This document shows, piece after piece, positions 46,201-53,561 of a stretch of DNA of 64,000 nt (the first letter of the stretch is position 1; every line of letters begins with the position of its first letter). The translations under genes and the position numbers were made by a program. Source of the stretch: Exilibacterium tricleocarpae. GTDB lineage: Bacteria > Pseudomonadota > Gammaproteobacteria > Pseudomonadales > Cellvibrionaceae. The stretch covers positions 1 to 64,000 of the forward strand of contig NZ_ML660112.1 of assembly GCF_007004655.1 (NCBI RefSeq). Direction: 5' to 3'. Below the pieces are notes generated by a model. That model ran no database searches, was not told the origin of the DNA, and saw nothing but the letters and a program-made list of their open reading frames with translations.

Positions 46201-46401
46201 GCGAATATCAGGATTTTGTCCAATAACTTTGCAGATGATCCCTTTAATCGCCTATTTGAGCCAAAAGCTGTGGCATTCGATGCCGCCAACTCGCGGCTGC
46301 TGGTTATCGACGGCACTGATCTTGGTGGCATCGCCGGTGCTTCTAATACACTGTTAGCGATTGATCCGGTCAACGGACAGCGCGTTATTCTGAGTCGCTG
46401 A
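43201..46401 (+). CDS. Large lipoprotein with three beta modules, Ig-like domain and propeller repeats
   Basis: A 1066-residue protein; ATG at 43201 or 43210. Lipoprotein signal (LLVLCLVVLQGC) followed by five glycines. Residues 55-360 contain three similar modules of about 95 residues (ITGG.YQLN, GDSLVVRVTSSD, ATVTVG). An Ig-like domain follows (about 360-440: VTAPTASVLFPPPKSLTE, DDGYATWEVTL). The rest is about ten propeller-type repeats with NNRLLVADN and DTGERGLLSS. Same architecture as the lipoprotein at 8397, without the cysteine pairs. Likely outer-membrane, binding role. Its 3' end overlaps the convergent permease gene by 48 bases. Confidence 0.75.
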   Translation: MLVMKKNIFLSLRTHLLVLCLVVLQGCGGGGGSSSTGGETINDPPTNEPPTDTTPDGFNFGVQTEALPATDVESLPATITGINAVTPIAITGGSYQLNGAAFTTLDGEVNNGDSLVVRVTSSDQPATSVTATVTVGGIRGDFVVTTLTEFDEIPDGLTFAAQDNVQPSTAIDSPAVAVSGINIPVPITITGGLYQLNDGLFTADAGVINDGDSLVVRVTSSDLPATSSTATVTIGPAGSSVSADLTVTTLPVFDTTPAAFSFAERVDVERNTTFEAEEIVISGINVPAPISITGGEYRIGAGDYTANAGTVVNGQTVTVLLTSSDSFNAAATARLTVGDISADFTVTTLPDVTAPTASVLFPPPKSLTEARTIVVRGSASDGNGSGVARVTVDDIAATTDDGYATWEVTLDLEQGNNTLVVETVDSLGNANSSAARIEIESSPYFFSLRNLTIDSSGNQLYAIDSTSRQVVRVNLSSGAITSITNRYNAEDPARDGVGVALALDEAGNRVLFFNRDGQLVAADLSTGERTIVASPYDTLDMAFEAYTTRAGSPVSASFDAANNRVVALDTNYDAIFAVGLSSGETTVLSSNLDEAANPFDGPVSMVADAANNRLLVADNRNDNIVSVDISTGARSVLLDNEGVESPLQFEGPSRLAFVSASNTLYIYDASVFVRRIIAVNLSDNSRTIFSEGGTQGFFSSPSFIHDAASNRLLMAEGKSIRTLSLGDSTEAELLSSHFPVRENPLINALNFAVDSTNDSVYVLDGYLRRNQGSHVGAAIKRIDVLNQRRDLLAGGYIGDSFTQPDGELLPFTIRNGIVVLDSNNNRLLLPHYPSSIISVDTESGEQAVFADGFDSSDPLFPDGTDVVVDNESNTAYFASTRTDSIITMNLDTGERGLLSSNTFPDASDPEAIRLANPAGIALDRANNRLLVLDAFTTSPRAVLMSVNLDTGERRVLASSDDNAGRRLARARDLAFDPETNTAYTIGQAGGDVVLAIDMDTANIRILSNNFADDPFNRLFEPKAVAFDAANSRLLVIDGTDLGGIAGASNTLLAIDPVNGQRVILSR

Positions 46402-47700
46402 TTTTTGCACCGCATCGAAGCGCCGGCCGGCCAGCCGCATCGATACCAGATAACAAAGTGCCGCGCAGACAATAGCGTCACAGGCAGGAATGGTGGTGAT
46501 CACCAATACTTGCTTGGAGCTCAAAGCGGCAACGGCGACCGCCAGTGCCCAGGCGATAAAGGCCGGGATATTGAAAGCCGGCGCGCCATCCAATGCTTGT
46601 AGTTGGTAGCGACCGCGGCGCAGCACGAAGAAGTCCACCATATAGATGCCTGCAATGGGCGGCACAGTAATGCCCAGTAACAACAAAAAGTCGACAAAGT
46701 GGACCATAACGCCACTCAGTGCCAACACCGTGCCGGCGACACCGGCCGTCACCGTAATGACCCAGTCGCGGGCAAAGGGCAGCGCCTGGGCGATACTCAG
46801 GGAGGCGGAGTAGAGGTTGCTGGTGTTGGTGGTCCAGGTGGCGAATATCATAATGATCAGCGCCGGCGTACCCAGGCCGAATTCATACAGCGTGCGCATT
46901 AAATCCTTTTCGCCGGTCACCAGTATGGGAATGCCCGCCATCACCAGAATCAACATGGAGAAACTGCCGTAGCTGCCCAGGGCGGCGACAACGCTGTCGC
47001 GCGGCCGGCGTGAAAAACGGCTCATATCGGCGACTATGGTAACCCCCACCATAAACGTACCCACCACAGCGGAGATCGCCATGCCCATGCTCGAAAGTCT
47101 GCTGTCGCTATTGCCCGGCACCGCGGCCAGTTCGCCCAGTGAGTGGTGTTGCAGCACCGAGTAAATACAGGCAAACAAAGCCGCCAGCATCAGTGGCACC
47201 GACAGGCGGCTGAGTTTCTCGATGGCGCGAAAGCCAAACACCGTGGTGACAACCATCAGCACACTGCCGGCGGCAATGAAGCCCGCCAGGGGCCAGTCGA
47301 TAGCGAACAGCTCAAGCACCGCCCGCTGGCAGGCCTGGCCGAACAGCATGGCGGTGACGCCGTACCAGCCGAACAAGGTGATCGACAAGACCAGGTTGAC
47401 AACCCGGGCACCGGTTCGGCCGTAGGCGAACTGGGTGATGGCATAAGTCGTCAGCTTGCTTCTGGCGCCGACGGTCATGGTCAGCATGGCGGTAGCCGTC
47501 AGTATCAGCCCGCCGCAAAAAATGGCCGTTATGCCCCTGACGGCGCCGAGGCCGTGGATAATTTCCGCCCCCAGTAAAAACGCCGGCAGGGTAATGGCAA
47601 CGCCGACGATAACCAAGGCGATGCGGACGCCGCCGACCTGTTCATCCGGCGGCACGGCGTGGTTGGCGTGATTGCGGGTTAAGCGTGAGAGTGTCGACAT
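46354..47700 (-). CDS. NCS1-family permease (cytosine/hydantoin type)
   Basis: Start at 47700 (MSTLSRLTRNHANHAVPPDE); the frame opens at 47757 but that start lies in pepQ. 448 residues with about 12 helices. NCS1 features: the VPPDEQVGG N terminus seen in CodB-like proteins, LLGAEIIHGLGAVRGI, TITLFGWYGV-like segment (SITLFGWYGVTAMLFGQ) and WTTNTSNLYSASLSIAQ. Family members carry nucleobases, allantoin or hydantoins with Na+ or H+. Last gene of the minus-strand set XRE-cyclophilin-PepQ-permease, 28 bases after pepQ. With HyuA/HyuB encoded nearby, a cyclic amide is a likely cargo. Confidence 0.82.
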   Translation of the reverse strand: MSTLSRLTRNHANHAVPPDEQVGGVRIALVIVGVAITLPAFLLGAEIIHGLGAVRGITAIFCGGLILTATAMLTMTVGARSKLTTYAITQFAYGRTGARVVNLVLSITLFGWYGVTAMLFGQACQRAVLELFAIDWPLAGFIAAGSVLMVVTTVFGFRAIEKLSRLSVPLMLAALFACIYSVLQHHSLGELAAVPGNSDSRLSSMGMAISAVVGTFMVGVTIVADMSRFSRRPRDSVVAALGSYGSFSMLILVMAGIPILVTGEKDLMRTLYEFGLGTPALIIMIFATWTTNTSNLYSASLSIAQALPFARDWVITVTAGVAGTVLALSGVMVHFVDFLLLLGITVPPIAGIYMVDFFVLRRGRYQLQALDGAPAFNIPAFIAWALAVAVAALSSKQVLVITTIPACDAIVCAALCYLVSMRLAGRRFDAVQKSATQNNALSVDRINR

Positions 47701-47728
47701 GGGCTGGCTTCGATGGCGACCGGCTCGA

Positions 47729-49057
47729 TCAGGTGCCGAGGGCCGCAAAGGCCTCACGGGTCAAATTGCGGGCCCGATTGCTGGTGACGACGACATTGTC
47801 TTCAATGCGCACGCCGCCGAAGGGTATCAGCTTGTCCACCAATGGCCAGTTAATTGCTTCGGCTTGCGTGTGACGCAGCGGTTCGAGCAGGCTTGGAATG
47901 AAGTAGGCACCCGGCTCCACCGTGACGACCATATTCTCGGTTAATGTGCGGGTGCAACGCAGCGCCGGGTATTGCGCGGGGGGCGGCCGCAGTTGCCCCT
48001 GCCGGCCGCACTGGTGGCCGCCGCGATCGTGAACCTGGACGCCGATCAAATGCCCCAGCCCGTGGGGGCAGAACGCGCTGCTCAAACTTTTTGCCTGTGC
48101 TTCATCGACGGAGACCTTGAATACTTCCATATCACAAAGCAACCGGGTCAACATCCCGTGCATGGAGTTATGCAGGTCGACGTAATCGGCACCGGGCAGA
48201 CAATCCTGCGCCAGGCGCTGCTGGCAGGTTTCGACACCGCTGAGCAGTGCACTGAAATCGCCGTCTACTGTCTGCTCCTGGGCCTGGTAGGTGCGGGTAA
48301 TGTCGGCGGCGTAACCGGCGTGTCCGGCCCCCGCATCGATCAAAAAAGAACGCATAACGCCTGGTGCGCGCTTGGACAGATGCATATGGTGGAGCACTGC
48401 GGCGTGCTCATTCAAGGCGCAGATATTGTTGTAGGGCAGTTCGTTTTCCGTCTGCTTGGTTGCAACCAGATAAGCCTGGTGAATCGCGTATTCCGAATCA
48501 CCTCGATAAAACGCCTGTTCTGCGGCTCTGTGGCCTTCGACGGCGAGTTGGTTGGCCGCTGCCATGCAGCTTATTTCATAAGCGCTTTTGCCGGCTCTGT
48601 GGTAGTCGACGATATGCAGCACGTCGGCGTTGTTGTACTGCGGTGCTGTCAGTGGCAACTCGCCGTCGCCGTTCTCGCCAATTACGGCCGTAGTGGCATC
48701 GACTCCCAACTGGCGCTGCAACTGCTGCGCGGTCTGGTAGTAGTCGATCTCGAAAGCCGCGGTGATATCAGCGCCCGGCGGCTCGGCCGGTGAGTGCCAG
48801 TAGTCGTCCACCTGCTTCAGCAGCAGCCGTGGCCCGTTTCCTTGAGCCTCGATCAGCAGGTAGGCCTCGGGGTGGTCGAGCAGCGGCAGCCACTCCTTGA
48901 AATAGGGATTGACTTTAAACGGGTAGGGCAGGTCATCGAGAAACTGCATGTGCTCGGAACCGGAATGGATAACGATTTTCCGCCAGGGTGTGTTTTCGAA
49001 TACGGTGCGATAGATCGCCAGCTTGTGGTCGATATGATCGGCATACAGTTTATTCAT
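47729..49057 (-). CDS. pepQ: Xaa-Pro dipeptidase (prolidase) PepQ
   Basis: A 442-residue cytoplasmic M24B enzyme. The pita-bread domain shows metal ligands: both Asp in FLIDAGAGHAGYAADITRTY, His in FCPHGLGHLIGVQVHD, Glu in VVTVEPGAYF and Glu in GGVRIEDN. Length and layout match bacterial PepQ. It cleaves dipeptides with C-terminal proline and requires the trans peptide bond. It overlaps the cyclophilin stop by 8 bases, so the two proteins are made together. Confidence 0.9.
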   Translation of the reverse strand: MNKLYADHIDHKLAIYRTVFENTPWRKIVIHSGSEHMQFLDDLPYPFKVNPYFKEWLPLLDHPEAYLLIEAQGNGPRLLLKQVDDYWHSPAEPPGADITAAFEIDYYQTAQQLQRQLGVDATTAVIGENGDGELPLTAPQYNNADVLHIVDYHRAGKSAYEISCMAAANQLAVEGHRAAEQAFYRGDSEYAIHQAYLVATKQTENELPYNNICALNEHAAVLHHMHLSKRAPGVMRSFLIDAGAGHAGYAADITRTYQAQEQTVDGDFSALLSGVETCQQRLAQDCLPGADYVDLHNSMHGMLTRLLCDMEVFKVSVDEAQAKSLSSAFCPHGLGHLIGVQVHDRGGHQCGRQGQLRPPPAQYPALRCTRTLTENMVVTVEPGAYFIPSLLEPLRHTQAEAINWPLVDKLIPFGGVRIEDNVVVTSNRARNLTREAFAALGT

Positions 49058-49616
49058 GGTGGATACTCACGGCGGTGATGGGAATTTCCCGCTGCAGAAA
49101 ATCGCTGTTTTCCGCCCGGGCATAAATGGTTTCCAGCGTGCTGAAGCCGGCCACCACGGCGCCGCAGACGGCAAAACCCCGGCCGTCGCCGTTGCGCTCG
49201 CCGCCGGCATCCAGGCAGGGGCTGTCCTCCATGCAGATAAAAAACGCCCCGTAGGGGCGGTCCTCGGCGAAGCGGGCGGTGGAGAATGCCCAGCGCCGGT
49301 GTGTCAGGCCGGTGTCGCTGGTGGGCTCCAGTGGCAACGCCGGCAGTGACCGGGCGGCGCCGACTTTGAGTCCGCCCTGGATGATGCGGATCGGGCCGCC
49401 GTTGCCGCGGTGGTCATTAGCCGGTGTGGTAATCCGGTAAATCGTGCTGCCGGCGTAGTGTCCCGCCGCGACAAGCGCCTGAAAGTAGCGGCTGGTAACC
49501 GGTGCCCGTTGGGCATTGAGCTCGACGGTAAAATCCCCGCAGCCGGTGGCGAAATGCAGCACGGGGCCGACCCGGTTACGGCTTGTCGCGGTGCTGGCTG
49601 TCGAGGTGGTGGGCAT
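49050..49616 (-). CDS. Cyclophilin-type peptidyl-prolyl isomerase
   Basis: A 188-residue protein without signal peptide, hence cytoplasmic. Cyclophilin landmarks: FTVELNAQRAPVTSRYFQAL, the catalytic Arg in STIYRITTP, IRIIQGGL (the IQGG with active-site Gln), AFFICMEDSPCLDAGG and GFAVCGAVVAGFSTLETI. It is shortened and diverged from general PpiA/PpiB housekeeping forms (two extra Cys, no active-site Phe-Met). Being translationally coupled to prolidase it probably serves that pathway rather than general folding. Confidence 0.82.
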   Translation of the reverse strand: MPTTSTASTATSRNRVGPVLHFATGCGDFTVELNAQRAPVTSRYFQALVAAGHYAGSTIYRITTPANDHRGNGGPIRIIQGGLKVGAARSLPALPLEPTSDTGLTHRRWAFSTARFAEDRPYGAFFICMEDSPCLDAGGERNGDGRGFAVCGAVVAGFSTLETIYARAENSDFLQREIPITAVSIHHE

Positions 49617-49666
49617 TATCGGTGCCTGTTTTTATAGTTCGGTTGCAGTTCGGTGGTGGCTCGGTG

Positions 49667-50242
49667 TTAAGGAAAAATAGCCGGTGTGCCCACCCACAAT
49701 ACCCGGCATTCCGTATCGCCCAGGTTCATGGCGTTGTGATCGATCTGGGAATTGATATGGATGCTGTCGCCCGCATTCAAATCGAAAACCTCGTCGCCGA
49801 CGACAATGCGCTTGCTGCCCTGCAACACATAAAAGAAGTCGTCCCCCTCCTGGCGGTGTACCTGGGGCAGTTCGCAGCCCGGCGGAATAATCATCAGCAG
49901 GGCCGTCAGTTGCGGGTTGCGCACATCGCCGTCGAGCCGGTAGTAGGTCACCGGCGACTCGATATCGACTTGCACCGGGTCATCGGCCCGGCGCACCAGG
50001 CTTTCGATTTTGGGCGGTGACAGGAAGTAGTTGATATCCGTTTCCAGTGCCGCGGCCAACTGCATCAGCGAGACAATGGAGGGCACGGCCTTGCCCCGCT
50101 CGGCCTGCGAGACGAACGCCGGCGACAGCTCCGCTTTATCGGCCAGCGCCTTCAGTGTCAGGCCCAATTCCTTGCGCCGCGCCAGCAGCAGGGCGGGAAT
50201 GGATTTGCCGATGGATTTGGCTTTATCTATTTCGGTTGGCAA
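49667..50242 (-). CDS. XRE-type regulator with C-terminal cupin
   Basis: A 191-residue protein: helix-turn-helix at about 15-70 (LGLTLKALADKAELSPAFVS) and a cupin at about 110-185 (PPGCELPQVHRQEGDDFFYV, LNAGDSIHINSQIDHNAMNL). This class senses small molecules in amino-acid, polyamine or nitrogen metabolism. First gene of the minus-strand set and closest to the shared upstream region, so it probably regulates both arms of the locus. It is 50 bases ahead of the cyclophilin gene. Confidence 0.87.
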   Translation of the reverse strand: MPTEIDKAKSIGKSIPALLLARRKELGLTLKALADKAELSPAFVSQAERGKAVPSIVSLMQLAAALETDINYFLSPPKIESLVRRADDPVQVDIESPVTYYRLDGDVRNPQLTALLMIIPPGCELPQVHRQEGDDFFYVLQGSKRIVVGDEVFDLNAGDSIHINSQIDHNAMNLGDTECRVLWVGTPAIFP

Positions 50243-50422
50243 AAAATGGCTCCTTAATTTTGAGTCTTATCTCTATTACTGCTCGCTATCTCTCAGTGCG
50301 ATACTGTTGGCGCATTGAACAGCAACGCTGGGGGTAGGTCCACCCTGGTGCAAGTTTTTCGCTGGCGAGGATGGCGGCGGCCCAAATGGCACTTCCTTAA
50401 GTAAAAAATGTGTCAATTGACC

Positions 50423-50672
50423 GGTTTGCCGCTGGGTGGGGCTGTCAGAAACACGGACTAGGCGTCCCCTCGATGAACCCCCGCAAGCGGGTCCAGCCCA
50501 AAGCCAGAGGCTTTGGGCGTTTCGCGGGGCGAAGCAGTGCTTCGCTTTTCCCCGCTCCACCCATGGGGACTCGCCTAAAGCGCCTACTTTCGCCTAGAGC
50601 GCCTACTCTTGGTGGTGCCCGACAGCATCCCTGCTGTCGAGAGTTTCTGACAGCCCCACCCAGCGGCAAACC
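50423..50672. mobile_element. 250-bp MITE-like element with 30-bp perfect inverted ends
   Basis: The ends ggtttgccgctgggtggggc... (50423-50452) and its exact reverse complement (50643-50672) are 30 bp long. The 190-bp interior has no gene but contains nested hairpins: cccgcaagcggg, cccaaagcc/ggctttggg, gcgaagc/gcttcgc and gacagca/tgctgtc. No target-site duplication is evident. It sits between the two halves of the cyclic-amide locus. Confidence 0.75.
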
Positions 50673-50960
50673 TACCTCCGATATTCTTAACCAAGATCGG
50701 CAGGGATAACGTGGGGTCGATAAGCGGCGCAATTTCGTTTAAGGCAGGGATACCGGCGCCCCTCTTGCCCCCTCTAGCTCCCCGCTATGTATACCCGTAT
50801 CCCCATTATGCGTACCCGTTCTAGCAGGTCCTCGCCCAGCTATCACCAGGGGCGACCTGGCCAGCACCTTGCCAGTTTTGCCCGTATATATCGATCGATT
50901 TTCGATACTCCTTGTTAATGTAATCAACCTTATCAAATTTTTTCACTATATCAAATATAT

Positions 50961-50988
50961 TTTACATGAGAATTATATATGCTATGGT
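50961..50988 (+). promoter_or_regulatory. Candidate promoter for the TonB receptor-hyuAB operon
   Basis: TTTACA (50961-50966), 16-base spacer, TATGGT (50983-50988) with TGC just before the -10, in AT-rich DNA. It would leave a leader of about 300 bases. The rest of 50673-51293 shows a short ccatag/ctatgg inverted repeat near 51183-51210 and nothing else clear. Confidence 0.3.
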
Positions 50989-51293
50989 AGGTGCCAATGT
51001 TGCCTTCGGGCGTGCTGGCCAGCTCAGCAGACCGACAAGCCGCTGAAGTGCGGATCAATGGCAAATCATCGAATGGAAACTACTGGGCGGAGACTACAGG
51101 ACAGAGACTACTAGACAGTCAGCAGCGCAGCGGGAATCGCGAGCAGTAAACGAGCAGTGAAGGAGCGCCGGCGGCCAGGCCGACCATAGCTATCCGGTCG
51201 ACTATGGCTGCCAGGCCAACTATCTAATTATTAGAAAAAGATAAACAAGACAAATTAATAACGCATTACAACAACAGTAATTGGAGGGCCCAG

Positions 51294-53534
51294 ATGTCCG
51301 TTATTCCCGATCCCCGCAAGCTGCACCGCAGTGTTCTCCATTCGGCCGGTTTTGCCCTGTTGGCCGGCGCGTCCCCCCAACTTATGTCCCAGACACCGGT
51401 TCAGCAAGAGTCGCTGGCGCTCGAGGAAGTCGTCGTGACCGCCCGGCGCCGCGACGAAACCGCCCAGGCCAGCCCGGTGGCGGTCACCGCGTTCAATGCC
51501 CAGATGCTGGAGCAGGCCGGTATCGAGCGGGTGGAGGACTTTATTCAACTGACCCCCAATGTCACCCTGGCCACATCCCAGGGCATCGGCACCAGCTTCC
51601 TGAGTATTCGCGGCCAGACCCAGGTCAGGAACGGCGAGGCGCCGGTGGCGGTGCTGGTGGACGGTGTGCTGCAGTTCAGCGGCATCCAACTGCGCCAGGA
51701 AATGTTCGATGTCGAGAGTATCGAGGTGGTCAAGGGCCCCCAGGGGGCCATCTACGGCCGCAACGCCACCGGCGGTGCCATTATTATCAATACCAAAAAG
51801 CCCTCCGACGATTTCGAGGGCTATGTCGAGGCGGGCTTTGGCGACGGTGACGAATACTCTGTAGAAACCTCGCTCAGCGGCGCCCTGGTGCCGGATCAAC
51901 TCTACGGGCGCCTGTCGGCCAAATACATCGATCGCGAGGGTTACCTGCGCAATATCACCCGCAACGAAAAGGATGATCCCTTCGAGGATACCACCCTGCG
52001 CGGGCGCCTGATCTGGGAGGCGAGTGAGACACTGTCGCTGGATTTCCGCGCCAATGCCCAGCGCCACCGCGGCCGCGGTATCGGTTTTCAATACCAGGCC
52101 GTAGACCTGGCCGACGACGGTATTACCGCCATCGGTTTCGGTACCGGCACAGGACCGATAGACGCCAACAATGTGCTGCCGATTATCTCTAACAACCCCG
52201 ACCGCGGTGAGCGCGATATGTTTGATCTGGCGCTGAAGATCGATTACGAAACCGACTTCGGCACATTTATCGCCACCAGTGCCTACACCGATATCGAGGA
52301 GTGGTCCGACTCCGACCAGTTCCCCTACACCAATGCCCGCAGCTCCGCGGCCCTGTTTGGTTTCGACGGCACCCAGACCGGCTTTTTCGACCTGCAGGCA
52401 TTCAGTCAGGAGTTTCGCTTCAGCTCGCCCGGCGACCGGGCCCTGCGCTGGGAAATCGGTGCCTACTACCTCGACTGGGAGCGCTTTATTTCCCTGTCCA
52501 CGGGGGTGGATACCGGCGACGGCATCCGGCGCGTGGAGCGCCGCCCGATTACCGGCCCGATTAACCCCACGGTGTCTTTTCTGGCCGATGACAATGACAA
52601 CACCGCCTGGGCGGTGTTCGGCCAGCTCAACTGGGACCTGAGCGAGCAGTGGGAAGCCTCGGTGGCCCTGCGCTACGACGAGGAGGAACGCGAGCAGCGC
52701 GTCTCGCCGCTGCAGTTTCCCGCCGGTGAGCCGGGCGCCCGCAACAGTGCCACCTACGACAAATGGCAGCCCAAGGTGACACTGCGCTACCTTCCCTCCG
52801 ACGCCATTTCCTGGTACGGCACCTACGGCGAGGGTTTCCGCAGTGGCCAGTTCAATCAGAACGGCATTTCAGTCACCGCCGCCGAGGCCGGTATCAACGG
52901 CGTCACCGATGTGGTGGACCAGGAGGAATCGCAGTCCTATGAAGTGGGCTTCAAGGGGCAGTTTGCCGACAATCGCCTGCGCCTCAACGCCGCGGTTTTT
53001 TCCACCGATATCGAAGGCCAGCAGTTCTTTTCCTTTATCGGTGCGATCAGCGCGCAGATTTTGACAACCATTGACGATGTGTCGCTGCGCGGTGCCGAAA
53101 TTGATGTGCTGTACCGGGCCGCCGAGGGGCTCGACCTCTACGCCGCCTTTGGTTTCACCGACAGCGAGATCGAGGGCTATACGCCCAACCCCGCCGCCGA
53201 GGGCAACGACGCACCTTATATCGCCGAGCAGACCTGGAACATTGGTGCCCAGTATATTCTGCCGTGGAATCTCGCCAATACCGAGTTGTTTACCCGCATC
53301 GACTTCGAGCGTCGCGGCGAACAGTTCTGGGACGTGGAAAATTCCAGCGCCCGCGACGCGCTGAATCTGCTGAATTTGCGCTTTGGTGTGGAAGATCAGG
53401 AGGGGCGCTGGTCGCTGATAGCCTCCGTGGACAATGCCACGGACGAGGAGTACAACAGCGAATGGGTGGTCGGCGGATTTTCCGCGGCGGCGCCGGGCCG
53501 TATCTGGGACGTCAAGTACCGCTATAACTTCTAA
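51294..53534 (+). CDS. TonB-dependent receptor in the cyclic-amide locus
   Basis: A 746-residue outer-membrane protein preceded by a strong ribosome-binding site (ggagggcccag). Signal segment to about residue 38, TonB box region LALEEVVVTARRRDETAQ, plug with FLSIRGQTQVRNGEAPVAV and ESIEVVKGPQGAIYGRNATG, barrel ending WDVKYRYNF with terminal Phe. No Fur box is seen upstream, so iron is unlikely. With hyuA and hyuB 27 bases downstream it probably imports the compound those enzymes open. Confidence 0.87.
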   Translation: MSVIPDPRKLHRSVLHSAGFALLAGASPQLMSQTPVQQESLALEEVVVTARRRDETAQASPVAVTAFNAQMLEQAGIERVEDFIQLTPNVTLATSQGIGTSFLSIRGQTQVRNGEAPVAVLVDGVLQFSGIQLRQEMFDVESIEVVKGPQGAIYGRNATGGAIIINTKKPSDDFEGYVEAGFGDGDEYSVETSLSGALVPDQLYGRLSAKYIDREGYLRNITRNEKDDPFEDTTLRGRLIWEASETLSLDFRANAQRHRGRGIGFQYQAVDLADDGITAIGFGTGTGPIDANNVLPIISNNPDRGERDMFDLALKIDYETDFGTFIATSAYTDIEEWSDSDQFPYTNARSSAALFGFDGTQTGFFDLQAFSQEFRFSSPGDRALRWEIGAYYLDWERFISLSTGVDTGDGIRRVERRPITGPINPTVSFLADDNDNTAWAVFGQLNWDLSEQWEASVALRYDEEEREQRVSPLQFPAGEPGARNSATYDKWQPKVTLRYLPSDAISWYGTYGEGFRSGQFNQNGISVTAAEAGINGVTDVVDQEESQSYEVGFKGQFADNRLRLNAAVFSTDIEGQQFFSFIGAISAQILTTIDDVSLRGAEIDVLYRAAEGLDLYAAFGFTDSEIEGYTPNPAAEGNDAPYIAEQTWNIGAQYILPWNLANTELFTRIDFERRGEQFWDVENSSARDALNLLNLRFGVEDQEGRWSLIASVDNATDEEYNSEWVVGGFSAAAPGRIWDVKYRYNF

Positions 53535-53561
53535 ACCACCAGCATCGGGACCGCTAGCACT

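Noticed and set aside
47972-48793. 273-codon plus-strand frame opposite pepQ
   Set aside because: pepQ metal-site motifs are all on the minus strand; this frame has none.
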